Shown: positions 52,171 through 61,467, counted from the stretch's first letter. The stretch: 64,000 bases of DNA from DAOTXS01 sp034433515 (GCA_034433515.1 DAOUAL010000027.1:1-64000); one strand, 5' to 3'. Program-made: numbers and translations. Notes: a model not told the origin generated them from the sequence alone.

Positions 52171-53145
52171 ATGGATACCACACTCATCGTTTTGACCCTC
52201 GCGTCTGTTCTTGCCGATAGTTCGCCGCTGGTGTTCGCGGTGATTGGCGAAACGTTGAGCGAGAAATCCGGCGTAACGAATCTTTCACTCGACGGAACGA
52301 TTTTGTTGAGCGCGATGGTTGGCTTTGCCGTTGCGTTCACGACTGACAATTTGTACCTCGCCTTTCTCGCGGCGATGCTCGTTGGTGCCATCGTCGCCTC
52401 GATTGTGGCGTTCTCCAGCATCGTTTTGAAACTCGATCAGATTGCGGTGGGTTTTGTGCTAACTATGCTCTGTGGCGATCTGAGTACCTTTTTCGGTAAT
52501 CCGTACGTGCGTCAAGCTGGACCCGCCGTGCCTCATCTGCCGATTCCGTTTCTGGCTGACCTGCCCATCGTAGGCAAAATCTTTTTCGATCAGAATATGG
52601 TGGTCTATCTGAGCGTGATTCTCATTGTGGTCGCCTGGTGGTGGATTTACAAAACCCAATTCGGTTTGCAATTGCAAGGCATTGGGGAGCGACCGGCGGC
52701 GGCATTTGCGCGTGGCACGAATGTGAATTTGCAACGATTCATCTACACGATTGTTGGCGGCGCGCTCGTGGGTCTGGGGGGCGCGGCGTACCCACTGTTT
52801 GTTAAATTGGGGTGGAGTTATCATCACACGTATGGGCTGGGCTGGATCGCGCTGGCGATTGTCATTTTCGGTGGCTGGCATCCGGTGCGTGCGGCAATCG
52901 GCGCATATATCTTTGGCGGTTTGCAATCCATTAGTGGTCTTTCGCAAAGCATTCCAGAATTTGCCCACGTCCCCACCCAGGTTTTTCAGACTGCACCCTT
53001 TGCGTTGATGATTGTAGCACTGTTGCTTGTGAGCCATGAAGCGATTGACCGCTTTTTCAGCGGCTCACCGCTCTCACGTCGGATTTGGCAATCGTTGCGC
53101 GGCACGCCGCCCGGCGCGCTGGGGACGATTTTTGAACAAGAATAA
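52171..53145 (+). CDS. ABC transporter permease 1b (BPD_transp_2)
   Basis: A 324-residue permease, about nine helices. It has FAVIGETLSEKSGVTNLSLDGTILL in the core, IVAFSSIVLKLDQIAVGFVLTMLCG, then GIGERPAAAFARGTNVNLQRFIYTIVGGALVG. It matches the second permease of BMP-type importers. It forms a heterodimer with permease 1a, as inferred from the standard gene order. The CDGSH gene follows after 14 bp. Confidence 0.9.
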   Translation: MDTTLIVLTLASVLADSSPLVFAVIGETLSEKSGVTNLSLDGTILLSAMVGFAVAFTTDNLYLAFLAAMLVGAIVASIVAFSSIVLKLDQIAVGFVLTMLCGDLSTFFGNPYVRQAGPAVPHLPIPFLADLPIVGKIFFDQNMVVYLSVILIVVAWWWIYKTQFGLQLQGIGERPAAAFARGTNVNLQRFIYTIVGGALVGLGGAAYPLFVKLGWSYHHTYGLGWIALAIVIFGGWHPVRAAIGAYIFGGLQSISGLSQSIPEFAHVPTQVFQTAPFALMIVALLLVSHEAIDRFFSGSPLSRRIWQSLRGTPPGALGTIFEQE

Positions 53146-53159
53146 TTTGGAGGAGAACT

Positions 53160-53375
53160 ATGGCGACTTTTACCAACGAAGATCGCAACGGGCGCCTTCG
53201 GACCACGCTGCAACTCAGACCGGGCGAACGGGTCAAGTTGTGTCGGTGTTGGCGCTCCCAAACATTTCCGTATTGCGATGAATCGCATAAACAAGTGGCG
53301 GACGGGCATGGTCCGCTAATCATCGAAGTGCCCCAAACCTCAACTGAATCAGAAACCCCGCCACCTTCGGCATAA
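53160..53375 (+). CDS. CDGSH-type iron-sulfur protein
   Basis: A 71-residue protein with the [2Fe-2S] motif CRCWRSQTFPYCDESH (C-x-C-x2-S-x3-P-x-C-D-x-S-H). Three Cys and one His ligands are all present; the usual CDGSH is CDESH. Such small proteins act in redox or cluster transfer. GGAGGAG lies at ideal spacing before the ATG. It is embedded between the permeases of the two purine-type transporters in the same orientation. The downstream Mo enzyme also needs [2Fe-2S] clusters, but a link is only a guess. Confidence 0.88.
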   Translation: MATFTNEDRNGRLRTTLQLRPGERVKLCRCWRSQTFPYCDESHKQVADGHGPLIIEVPQTSTESETPPPSA

Positions 53376-53405
53376 TCTCGAACCGGGGTAAAGGCAGATG
53401 GTTCA

Positions 53406-54497
53406 ATGAAAACTTTTGACTTGTCACGACTCAATGCAATTATCGTCCCGTTGATTGCTGGCGGTCTGGGCTTGGTGGTTGGCGCATGGATGTTGCTTGC
53501 CTTGGGTGCCAACCCGCTCGATGCGTACGCCGCAATGTTGCAAGGTGCGTTTGGTAGTCCCAATGCGTTTGCCGATACGCTCGTTAAAGCGTGTCCCCTA
53601 TTGCTCGTGGGCACCGGCATTTGCATTGCCTATCGGTGCGGCGTCATCAACATTGGCGGCGAAGGACAGATTGTGATAGGCGCGATTGGAGCAACGGCGG
53701 TGGGGCTAACGTTCCAAAACGCGCCCGCTTTTTTCCTCGTGCCGGCTGGCTTGATGGCGGGAGTCATCGGCGGTGCCTTTTGGGCAAGTATTGCCGGCGT
53801 GCTCAAGGTGCGTTTCAATGTCAACGAAGTGCTCAGCACCATTATGCTCAACGCGATTGCCGGCTTTTTTATGGTGTATCTGTTGACAGGTCCCATCATT
53901 GATCCTACATCGCTGGACAACGCGATCAAGATTCCGCAAACACAACGCCTGCCTAACGCAACCGATTTGTGGCGCTGGATTCCTACGCGCTTTCATGCCG
54001 GCATTTTGCTGGGCATCGTGTTGGCAATCCTGGTCTATGTCTTGTTGTGGCGGACAACGATTGGTTATCGCATTCGTGCGGTGGGGGCAAACCCGCGCGC
54101 CTCGCGTTACGCCGGCATCAACGTGGAACGTTATCAATTGCTGGCGTTTGTGTTGAGCGGTGCCTTTTGCGGTTTAGCCGGCGTGGTCGAACTCTATGGG
54201 GTAACCCATCGTTTGTTCAGCGATGGCTCGGCGCACGGATTTACCGGGAACGCGGGCTTTAACGGCATCGTCGCGGCGTTGTTTGGCGGACTGCATCCCA
54301 TTGGGACGATTCCAGCATCTATTCTATTCGGCGCCTTGCTCGTGGGCGCGAATCAATTGCAACGTACCATTCAAGTGCCGTCCGCCTTTGTCATCACGCT
54401 GGATGGCTTGATCGTCGTATTTGTCGTCGCGTCGCAGATTTGGGCGCAACGGCGGAGCGTGAAACGGGTAGACGTGGAACCCAAGTCGCCATTTTAG
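53406..54497 (+). CDS. ABC transporter permease 2a (BPD_transp_2)
   Basis: A 363-residue permease of the second BMP-type importer, about ten helices. It has ALGANPLDAYAAMLQGAFGS, the core AYRCGVINIGGEGQIVIGAIGA, VLKVRFNVNEVLSTIMLNAIAGFFMVYLL and AGINVERYQLLAFVLSGAFCGLAGVVE. The last motifs are those of nucleoside-type importers. The start has a weak ribosome binding site 30 bp after the CDGSH gene. A short hairpin (54502-54540, CAGATTTCA with TGAAATCTG) lies before the next permease. Confidence 0.9.
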   Translation: MKTFDLSRLNAIIVPLIAGGLGLVVGAWMLLALGANPLDAYAAMLQGAFGSPNAFADTLVKACPLLLVGTGICIAYRCGVINIGGEGQIVIGAIGATAVGLTFQNAPAFFLVPAGLMAGVIGGAFWASIAGVLKVRFNVNEVLSTIMLNAIAGFFMVYLLTGPIIDPTSLDNAIKIPQTQRLPNATDLWRWIPTRFHAGILLGIVLAILVYVLLWRTTIGYRIRAVGANPRASRYAGINVERYQLLAFVLSGAFCGLAGVVELYGVTHRLFSDGSAHGFTGNAGFNGIVAALFGGLHPIGTIPASILFGALLVGANQLQRTIQVPSAFVITLDGLIVVFVVASQIWAQRRSVKRVDVEPKSPF

Positions 54498-54553
54498 ATT
54501 GCAGATTTCAGACTTGCTGCACTCGGCAATTTGAAATCTGAAATGGGATTAGA

Positions 54554-55489
54554 ATGATTAGCGATCTTTTTTCTCTCAACGTTCTCATCGGCATTCTCAC
54601 CTCTGGCGTGCGGCTCGCCACCTCATATTTGTACGCGGCAATCGGCGAAATGGTTGGACAAACGAGCGGCGTGCTCAACCTGGGTGTGGAAGGACAAATG
54701 CTGGTGGCGGCGTACGTAGCGTACGTCGTTGTGTTGCGCACGAACAATCTGTGGCTGGGTCTCCTTGCCGCAATCCTCGTGGGCTTGGTGATGGGTTTGG
54801 CAATGGCAGTCATCAGCGTTACACTCAAAGCCGAACAAGGCATCAGCGGCATCGGTGTTTATTTGTTTGGGTTGGGCTTGAGTGATTTGCTGTACCGTAT
54901 CACCGTGAAATCGCCGGTCACGGTCGCCGGCTTTCCCAACGTTCAGATTCCCTTCCTAACCGATCTGCCGATTGTGGGTCCCATTTTGTTCAATCAAAAC
55001 ATTCTGGTTTACATCGCGTTCGCGCTGGTGCCGATAGCGTGGTGGGTGCTCAATAAGACAACGTTCGGTTTACAAGTGCGCGCGGTCGGACAAAACCCAG
55101 AAGCCGCGGATACACTAGGCATCAGTGTAACCAAGATTCGGTACATCACGGTAACGTTGGGTGGCGCATTCTCCGGTATGGCAGGCGCATCACTTTCGAT
55201 TGCGTTGCTTAACATTTTTCAGCAAAACATCACCAGTGGTCAAGGATTCATCGCTGTCGCGCTGGTGTACTTTGGCGCGTGGCAACCGTTCCGCGTGATG
55301 CTGGGATGTTTGCTGTTCAGCATGGTGAACGCTTTGCAACTTTGGATCCAAGTCCTCCGCATTCCCATCCCACCCGACTTGGCGTTGATGATGCCGTATG
55401 TGTTGACGATTGTCGCGTTAATCTTTGCCGCACGCGCGGCGTACGTCCAACCGGCGGCATTGACCAAACCGTTTGAACGAGGGGAATGA
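54554..55489 (+). CDS. ABC transporter permease 2b (BPD_transp_2)
   Basis: A 311-residue permease, about nine helices. It has LYAAIGEMVGQTSGVLNLGVEGQMLV in the core, ISVTLKAEQGISGIGVYLFGLGLSDLLY, VRAVGQNPEAADTLGISVTKIRYI and GGAFSGMAGASLSIALL. It pairs with permease 2a. It lies 56 bp downstream of 2a and 128 bp upstream of the second BMP lipoprotein; that gap holds low-complexity 'aatcaccaa' sequence. Confidence 0.9.
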   Translation: MISDLFSLNVLIGILTSGVRLATSYLYAAIGEMVGQTSGVLNLGVEGQMLVAAYVAYVVVLRTNNLWLGLLAAILVGLVMGLAMAVISVTLKAEQGISGIGVYLFGLGLSDLLYRITVKSPVTVAGFPNVQIPFLTDLPIVGPILFNQNILVYIAFALVPIAWWVLNKTTFGLQVRAVGQNPEAADTLGISVTKIRYITVTLGGAFSGMAGASLSIALLNIFQQNITSGQGFIAVALVYFGAWQPFRVMLGCLLFSMVNALQLWIQVLRIPIPPDLALMMPYVLTIVALIFAARAAYVQPAALTKPFERGE

Positions 55490-55616
55490 GTTCCATAATC
55501 CGTCGCCAGATGTTTTGACTACCGAATACGATTTTGAAAGGTGGTGATCCTTATTGCCAATTCCTAATCACCAAATCGTTTAATCACCCAATCTATTTTC
55601 GGAGGAGAAAAAAGAA

Positions 55617-56624
55617 ATGAATGCTCAACGATTGTTCGTTCTCGTATCTCTGCTTACCATCATCGCGCTCGTGGCGTGCGCGACACCCACGCCGACTGCC
55701 GTGCCCGCCAAACCGTTCCGCATCGCCGTGATTATGCCTAGTGCGATCAACGACCTTGCCTTCTCGCAAAGTATGTACGATGCGCTGGTCGCCGTCCAAA
55801 CAGAGATGGGCAAAGACAAACTGGAATTTGTGTACACCGACAATATGTTCAACGTGCCTGACGCCGCCGCCGCCCTTCGCGATTATGCAACCAAAGGGTA
55901 CGATCTGGTCATCGCGCATGGTTCGCAGTACGGCGCATCGCTCGCGGACATTGCCCCCGATTTTCCCAAGACGGCGTTCGCGTGGGGCACCGCGGTAGAT
56001 ACTTTTGAAAGCAAGGGCGTCAAGAACATTAGCGCGTACACTGTCCAAGCCGACCAAGGTGGGTATGTGTTGGGCGTGATTGCCGCCAAACTGTCCAAGT
56101 CCGGCAAGTTTGGTCTCATCGGACCCGTGCCCGCCGGTGATGGCAAATTGCACATTGACGGTTTCGAAGCCGGCGTCAAAGCCACCAATCCCAACGCGAG
56201 CGTTTCCAAAGTCTTTACGCAATCGTTCAGCGACGCCGCCTTAATGTCGCAAGCCGCGCAAACGATGGTGGCGAATGGCGCGGATATGTTCACCGGCACC
56301 TCGCAAGCCGTGGTCGGCGCGATTTCTGTGCTCAAAGATAAGCAAGGGCTGGCGTGGTTTGGCAATCAATCGTCGCAAGTTTCGCTGGCGCCCAAGAACG
56401 TGGTCGCCACCCAAGTGTACGATTGGTCACCGTTCATCAAAGATTTGATCGCCAACACCAAAGCCGGCAAACTGGGCGGCGCAGTGATGGTGGGTACCCT
56501 CAAGAACAAGGTGCTCGTCATTCAATACAATCCGGATTATCCGCTCCCCGCCGATGTCAAGAAACTCGCGGATGAAACTGTCCAAGGATTGATTGACGGC
56601 AAGATTCAAACCGGCGTGAAATAA
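55617..56624 (+). CDS. BMP-family substrate-binding lipoprotein 2
   Basis: A 335-residue binding lipoprotein. The lipobox IIALVAC gives Cys21, with a short TPTPTAVPAKP linker. The Bmp domain has IAVIMPSAINDLAFSQSMYDAL, YTDNMFNVPDAAAALRDYATKGYDLVIAHGSQYGAS, GYVLGVIAAKLSKSGKFGLIGP, then GADMFTGTSQAVVGAI. It is shorter than lipoprotein 1 and not closely similar, so the two importers probably differ in ligand. GGAGGAG lies about 10 nt upstream. It belongs to importer 2 with permeases 2a and 2b and the ATPase after it. Confidence 0.92.
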   Translation: MNAQRLFVLVSLLTIIALVACATPTPTAVPAKPFRIAVIMPSAINDLAFSQSMYDALVAVQTEMGKDKLEFVYTDNMFNVPDAAAALRDYATKGYDLVIAHGSQYGASLADIAPDFPKTAFAWGTAVDTFESKGVKNISAYTVQADQGGYVLGVIAAKLSKSGKFGLIGPVPAGDGKLHIDGFEAGVKATNPNASVSKVFTQSFSDAALMSQAAQTMVANGADMFTGTSQAVVGAISVLKDKQGLAWFGNQSSQVSLAPKNVVATQVYDWSPFIKDLIANTKAGKLGGAVMVGTLKNKVLVIQYNPDYPLPADVKKLADETVQGLIDGKIQTGVK

Positions 56625-56710
56625 CATATGCTACGTGGTGCGTGTTGCAAGCAACGAAAGACGGAACACGCACCACGTCGTTGGCAACACCATTTTCTTG
56701 TGGATGGGCT

Positions 56711-58234
56711 ATGACAACCAAAATCCAATCGGTCGAACTACGCAACATCACCAAACACTTTCCCGGCGTGCTCGCCAACGATCACATCAATTTCGATGTG
56801 CGCGCCGGCGAGATTCACGCGCTTCTCGGCGAGAACGGCGCCGGCAAATCCACCTTGATGAAAATTCTGTACGGACTCTATCCCCCCAACCAAGGCGAAA
56901 TTTTGATCAACGGTCAGCCGGTCAAAATCAAATCACCCCTGGACGCCATGCGCCAAGGCATCGGGATGGTGCATCAGCATTTTCAACTGGTGCCGGTGTT
57001 CACGGTTGCAGAAAACGTCGCGCTGGGTTTGCGTTCCTCACGCGAGCCAATGACCGATCTGGATGTGGTCAGCCAACGTCTGATCGAACTGGGCGAACAA
57101 TACGGACTCAAGGTGGATCCCCACGCGATTGTGTGGCAATTGGCAGTGGGGCAACAACAACGCGTCGAAATCCTCAAAGCCCTGTATCGCGATGCCGCCC
57201 TCTTGATTCTGGATGAACCGACGGCTGTCCTCACGCCGCAAGAAGTGGACGATTTGTTTGTAACGCTCCGCAAACTGACCGAGACCGGGCACGCGCTCAT
57301 TTTCATCAGCCACAAACTGCACGAAGTAATGAAGATCAGCGATCGCGTAACGGTCTTGCGCGATGGTCGCGTGGTGGGAACAGTCCGAACCCAAGACACG
57401 ACGCAAAAAGAATTAGCCAAGATGATGGTCGGACGTGAAGTGGTGGACGTGTGGGCCAAAGCCCCCATTCAATCAGAGCAAATCGTTCTACGGATTGACA
57501 AGTTATCGGCATTGAGCGACAAGGGTCTGCTTGCCGTCAAACACCTTTCGCTTGAGGTGCGGGCTGGCGAAATTGTGGGCATCGCTGGCGTATCGGGTAA
57601 TGGTCAACGTGAACTCGCCGAAGCCCTCGCCGGTTTACGTCGGGTGGAGAGCGGCACGATCTCGGTGTTGGGCAAGGATGTGACGAATCGTCCCCCCGCC
57701 GAAATCATCGCCTCCCAAGTTGCGTTCATTCCCGAAGAACGGATGACGATGGGTGTGATCCGCGATTTCACCGTGCAAGAAAACGCGATCCTGGAGACGC
57801 ACGCCAACGCGCCTCTTTCACGCAACACCTTGTTCGATTTTGGTGCGATTACAAAACACGCGGCGCAACTCGTGCGCGAGTACGATGTGAAAACGCCCAC
57901 GCTCGATACGCCGGTCAAAGCCCTTTCGGGCGGCAATATTCAAAAACTGATTCTCGCGCGCGAACTCTCGCGTCAGCCCAAACTACTCATCGCGGCGCAA
58001 CCTACGCGCGGGGTGGACATTGGTGCGACCGAGTACATTCACAAACGTTTGATCGAGCAACGTAATGCCGGGACAGCGATTTTGCTCATCAGCGAAGATT
58101 TGGATGAAGTGCTTGCACTGGCGGATCGCATTGCGGTGATGTACGAAGGCGAAATCGTCGGCATTGTTCCACCGAACACGCCGGTGGATGAACTCGGGAT
58201 GATGATGGCGGGAGCGAAGCGGGTTGCAAGTTAA
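56711..58234 (+). CDS. ABC transporter ATPase 2 (nucleoside/sugar type, two NBDs)
   Basis: A 507-residue double-NBD ATPase. NBD1 has Walker A LLGENGAGKST, Q-loop MVHQHFQLV, signature WQLAVGQQQRVE, Walker B LLILDEPTAVLTP and H-loop FISHKLHE. NBD2 has a degenerate GVSGNGQRELAEAL, signature LSGGNIQKLILAREL and AAQPTRGVDIGATE. The MVHQHFQLV Q-loop and PTAVLTPQE are typical of nucleoside importers. The ATG at 56711 is preferred to one at 56642, which would add residues unrelated to the family. It completes importer 2. Confidence 0.93.
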   Translation: MTTKIQSVELRNITKHFPGVLANDHINFDVRAGEIHALLGENGAGKSTLMKILYGLYPPNQGEILINGQPVKIKSPLDAMRQGIGMVHQHFQLVPVFTVAENVALGLRSSREPMTDLDVVSQRLIELGEQYGLKVDPHAIVWQLAVGQQQRVEILKALYRDAALLILDEPTAVLTPQEVDDLFVTLRKLTETGHALIFISHKLHEVMKISDRVTVLRDGRVVGTVRTQDTTQKELAKMMVGREVVDVWAKAPIQSEQIVLRIDKLSALSDKGLLAVKHLSLEVRAGEIVGIAGVSGNGQRELAEALAGLRRVESGTISVLGKDVTNRPPAEIIASQVAFIPEERMTMGVIRDFTVQENAILETHANAPLSRNTLFDFGAITKHAAQLVREYDVKTPTLDTPVKALSGGNIQKLILARELSRQPKLLIAAQPTRGVDIGATEYIHKRLIEQRNAGTAILLISEDLDEVLALADRIAVMYEGEIVGIVPPNTPVDELGMMMAGAKRVAS

Positions 58235-58265
58235 AAGGAAAAAGCGAAAAGGCAAAAGCGGGTTT

Positions 58266-58462
58266 GTCATGGCGAAGAGCGTCGCGACGAAGCAATCTCT
58301 CAACGAACGAATTGAAAACCACGTTGATCTATGCGATGCTTTGAAAGATTGCTTCGTCGGCACAAAACGCCTCCTCGCAATGACAAAAACAGCGTGCGTT
58401 TTGAGAATAAAGTTGGCTGTGCAAGCCCCTTGAGAGATTGCTTCGCTCCGCTCGCAATGACA
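58266..58462. repeat. Cluster of three 'gattgcttcg' dispersed repeats
   Basis: One inverted copy (58266-58300, GACGAAGCAATCTCT) and two direct copies (58346-58384 and 58434-58462) with AGATTGCTTCG...CTCGCAATGAC. A further copy is at 62287-62320. This family is widespread in environmental bacterial genomes. The gap 58235-58533 has no gene. Confidence 0.75.
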
Positions 58463-58533
58463 TGAACCAATTGCGGTGAAAACCAATTTTCCGTCTAGTG
58501 TTATTTGTGCTAAAATAATCTTGTAAACCCTCT

Positions 58534-58608
58534 GGCGCGTTGGTCGTCGCAGACCCGGTGTAGGCGACGGCGTCGAGCATCCCCGCTCGTCGAAAAGTGC
58601 CAAGCGCC
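58534..58608 (+). ncRNA. Structured leader upstream of the Mo hydroxylase gene
   Basis: A possible three-way junction. P1 is GGCGC (58534-58538) with GCGCC (58604-58608). P2 is GTCGTCGC (58543-58550) with GCGACGGC (58564-58571). P3 is CGAGC (58574-58578) with GCTCG (58585-58589). The ribosome binding site and GTG start follow 20-30 nt later. A possible -10 TAAAAT lies at 58511. I do not recognise a known riboswitch class, and the fold is by eye only. Confidence 0.35.
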
Positions 58609-58638
58609 TCAAGTCCACTCTCTGGATAGGAGACGAAC

Positions 58639-61446
58639 GTGTCCAATCATCCAACTATAGCACCGCACTCTCAGAGTGCAGGTGTCACCCAATCACCCAC
58701 CCAGGTTTACACCCTGACGGTGAATGGGAAACAAGTTCAAGTGACCGCGACACCCAAGACCAAATTGATGGATGTCCTGCGCGATCAACTGCGCTTGACC
58801 GGTGTCAAGGATGGCTGTGCGACTGGGCACTGCGGCAGTTGTATGGTCATTCAGGATGGCAAAGCCGTGCGCTCGTGTCTTGTGCTGATGGAACGCGCCA
58901 ACCATTCCAACATCACGACGATTGAAGGTATCGCTGGCGCGAATGGTGAATTGCATCCAATTCAACGGGCGTTTATCGAATACGGAGCAACACAGTGCGG
59001 CTTTTGTACACCCGGGTTTATCATCTCCACCAAAGCATTACTCGATCGAAATCCGCATCCCACGCGCGAAGAAATCTACGACGCACTCAAGTGGAACATT
59101 TGCCGATGCACCGGGCACAACGCAATTCTCCGCGCGGTCGAGCATCTGGCTGGGTATGATGTGCCACCGTTGCCCACCGTGAAAAAGCCGATGCGCGCGA
59201 TCAGTCAACCTCTCCCGCGCCCCGATGCCATCGCCAAAGTCAACGGCACCGGCATTTACGCCGATGATTTGTACGTCGAGGGAATGTTGCACGCCAAAGT
59301 GTTGCGCAGCGCGTATCCCCACGCACGCTTGAAGCGCGTTGATACCAGCCAAGCAAAAGCGCTGCCCGGCGTCGTGGCGGTTCTGACCGCCGACGATGTA
59401 CCGGGGCGCAAAGAGTTCGGTGTGCACGAAATTGATTGGCCCGTGTTGTGCTACGATAAGGTGCGTTACGTTGGTGACGCGATTGCGCTCGTCGCCGCCG
59501 AATCGGAAGCGATTGCCGAAGCCGCGCTGAAATTGATTGAGGTTGATTACGAACCCTTGCCGGTCGTCTCGAATCCCAAGCAAGCCGCACAACCGGAGGC
59601 ACCCCTCGTGCACGAACAGCCGGAGAAATTTTCCAAACAAGCGCACGGCAATTTTCTTGCGCACTTTAATTTGCAAAATGGGAATCTGGACGATGGATTC
59701 CAACAAGCCGATGTGATTATCGAACGCGAGTACACCACCCAAACCGTCGAGCACGCCTTCATCGAGCCGGAAGCCGCTCTGGCAGTGCCGGATGCAACCG
59801 GACGCCTCACGGTGTACTGCGGCGGACAAATTCCGTTCAACGATCGCGCGTGCATCGCCGCCTCGTTGAACATTCCCGAAGACAAGATTCGCGTCGTCAA
59901 TTGCCTCATCGGCGGCGCGTTTGGCGGCAAAGAAGACCCGGTCATTCAGATTCACGCCGCACTGGCCGCGTACCATACCCAACGCCCGGTCAAATTGGTG
60001 TTTACACGCCAAGAATCGTTGCTGGTCCATCCCAAGCGTCACGCCACCATCATCAAAATGAAAACGGGCGCGAAAAAGGATGGCACGCTCGTTGCGCACG
60101 ACGTTGAGATTTATGGCGATGCGGGTGCGTACGCCTCGCTCAGCAATCACGTGATGCTGCGCTCGACCACGCACGCAGCGGGACCGTACGAAATTCCCAA
60201 CGTGCGGATCAACACGTACGCGATGTACACGAACAATGTACCAGCGGGCGCGTTTCGCGGCTTTGGTGTAACGCAAGTTGGCTTTGCGATGGAAAGCCAG
60301 TTGGATGAACTCGCCCACGCGCTTGGCATCTCGCCGATTGAGATTCGCCGCAAGAATATTTTGCGCTATGGCAGACGGACCATCGCTGGGCAGGTCATGA
60401 CCGAAAGTTGCGGACTGGCAGAATGTTTAGAGCAAGTCGTCGCCGAAATGACCAAGCACGATTTTGTTGCCGTCGAGGGCAACAAGCGACGTGCGTGGGG
60501 GATCGCGTGTGCGTACAAAAATACCGGCTTTGGGAGCGGCGCGTACGATGCGGCCGGTGCCGAAATCGAATTGTTTGCCGATGGGCGCGCCTCGATTCGC
60601 GCGGGGGCGGCAGAAATCGGGCAAGGACTGGTTGGCGTGCTCGCGCAAATCGTTACGGAAGAACTAGGGGTTCCGTACGACAAGGTGGAGGTCATTGTTG
60701 CCGACACCGATTTGACGCTCGATGGTCAAGCGACGACGGCATCGCGGCAAACGTACGTGACGGGCAACGCAGCACGACACGCTTGCCAAGAAGTTCGGCT
60801 GTTGTTGAGCCAGGTGGCATCGGAAATATTGGATGTTCCGCCTGATCGTTTGGTGTTTGAAAATGGACTTGTGATTGCTTCGTCGCAAAATACGCGCCTC
60901 GCCGCGACAAGCGTACCGCTCGCCGATGTCGTCAAAGCCGCGCGCCGCGAAGGTCGCCTTCCCAAAGTGAGTTATCAATACGTTGCGCCGCCCACCGAAA
61001 AATATCATCACGTTGCATTCGGATTCGGCGCGCAAGCCGCGCTCGTCGAAGTAGATGTGAAAACCGGCGAGACCAAAGTGTTGAAGGTGATTGCCGCGTG
61101 CGATGTGGGGCGCGTGATCAATCCGCTCGCGCTGGTCGGTCAAATCGAAGGTAGTATTTCGATGGGGCTGGGGATGGCGCTGCAAGAAAACTTTGTGATG
61201 AAAGACGGTTACGTGCTGACCGATTCGCTCTACAAATGCAACTTGCCCAAAGTGGATCAAACGCCGGAGGTCATCACGTTTTTTATCGAAGATGAAACGA
61301 AAGACGGACCCTACGGTGCAAAAGGCGTGGGCGAACTTGCCTCTATTCCCACCGCGCCTGCCATCATCAACGCGATCTACAACGCGACGGGCATTCGGTG
61401 TTATAATCTGCCGGCGGACAAGAACAAGTTAAAGATTCAAAGTTGA
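58639..61446 (+). CDS. Xanthine dehydrogenase-family Mo hydroxylase, fused [2Fe-2S] and Mo-binding subunits
   Basis: A 935-residue fusion. Residues about 20-180 are the two-cluster [2Fe-2S] subunit: KDGCATGHCGSC, a distant Cys in RSCLVLM, QCGFCTPGF and CRCTGH. From about 195 the molybdopterin subunit follows, with YADDLYVEGMLHAKVLRS, GGAFGGKED, GAFRGFGVTQVGF, GGAAEIGQG-like and the C-terminal active-site Glu in GPYGAKGVGE. No FAD subunit is fused or adjacent, so the electron acceptor is open. Substrate is probably a purine, from context with ade and the importers. The GTG start has GGAG upstream. Confidence 0.88.
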   Translation: MSNHPTIAPHSQSAGVTQSPTQVYTLTVNGKQVQVTATPKTKLMDVLRDQLRLTGVKDGCATGHCGSCMVIQDGKAVRSCLVLMERANHSNITTIEGIAGANGELHPIQRAFIEYGATQCGFCTPGFIISTKALLDRNPHPTREEIYDALKWNICRCTGHNAILRAVEHLAGYDVPPLPTVKKPMRAISQPLPRPDAIAKVNGTGIYADDLYVEGMLHAKVLRSAYPHARLKRVDTSQAKALPGVVAVLTADDVPGRKEFGVHEIDWPVLCYDKVRYVGDAIALVAAESEAIAEAALKLIEVDYEPLPVVSNPKQAAQPEAPLVHEQPEKFSKQAHGNFLAHFNLQNGNLDDGFQQADVIIEREYTTQTVEHAFIEPEAALAVPDATGRLTVYCGGQIPFNDRACIAASLNIPEDKIRVVNCLIGGAFGGKEDPVIQIHAALAAYHTQRPVKLVFTRQESLLVHPKRHATIIKMKTGAKKDGTLVAHDVEIYGDAGAYASLSNHVMLRSTTHAAGPYEIPNVRINTYAMYTNNVPAGAFRGFGVTQVGFAMESQLDELAHALGISPIEIRRKNILRYGRRTIAGQVMTESCGLAECLEQVVAEMTKHDFVAVEGNKRRAWGIACAYKNTGFGSGAYDAAGAEIELFADGRASIRAGAAEIGQGLVGVLAQIVTEELGVPYDKVEVIVADTDLTLDGQATTASRQTYVTGNAARHACQEVRLLLSQVASEILDVPPDRLVFENGLVIASSQNTRLAATSVPLADVVKAARREGRLPKVSYQYVAPPTEKYHHVAFGFGAQAALVEVDVKTGETKVLKVIAACDVGRVINPLALVGQIEGSISMGLGMALQENFVMKDGYVLTDSLYKCNLPKVDQTPEVITFFIEDETKDGPYGAKGVGELASIPTAPAIINAIYNATGIRCYNLPADKNKLKIQS

Positions 61447-61467
61447 CCTGTAACCTTGGATTTGGCA

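Noticed and set aside
58534..58608. Assignment to a known riboswitch (purine, MoCo, TPP)
   Set aside because: The helices allow a junction, but none of the conserved loop bases of these classes could be matched by eye.
59038..60318. 426-codon minus-strand frame opposite the Mo hydroxylase
   Set aside because: An antisense shadow of a strongly conserved enzyme, with no family features of its own.
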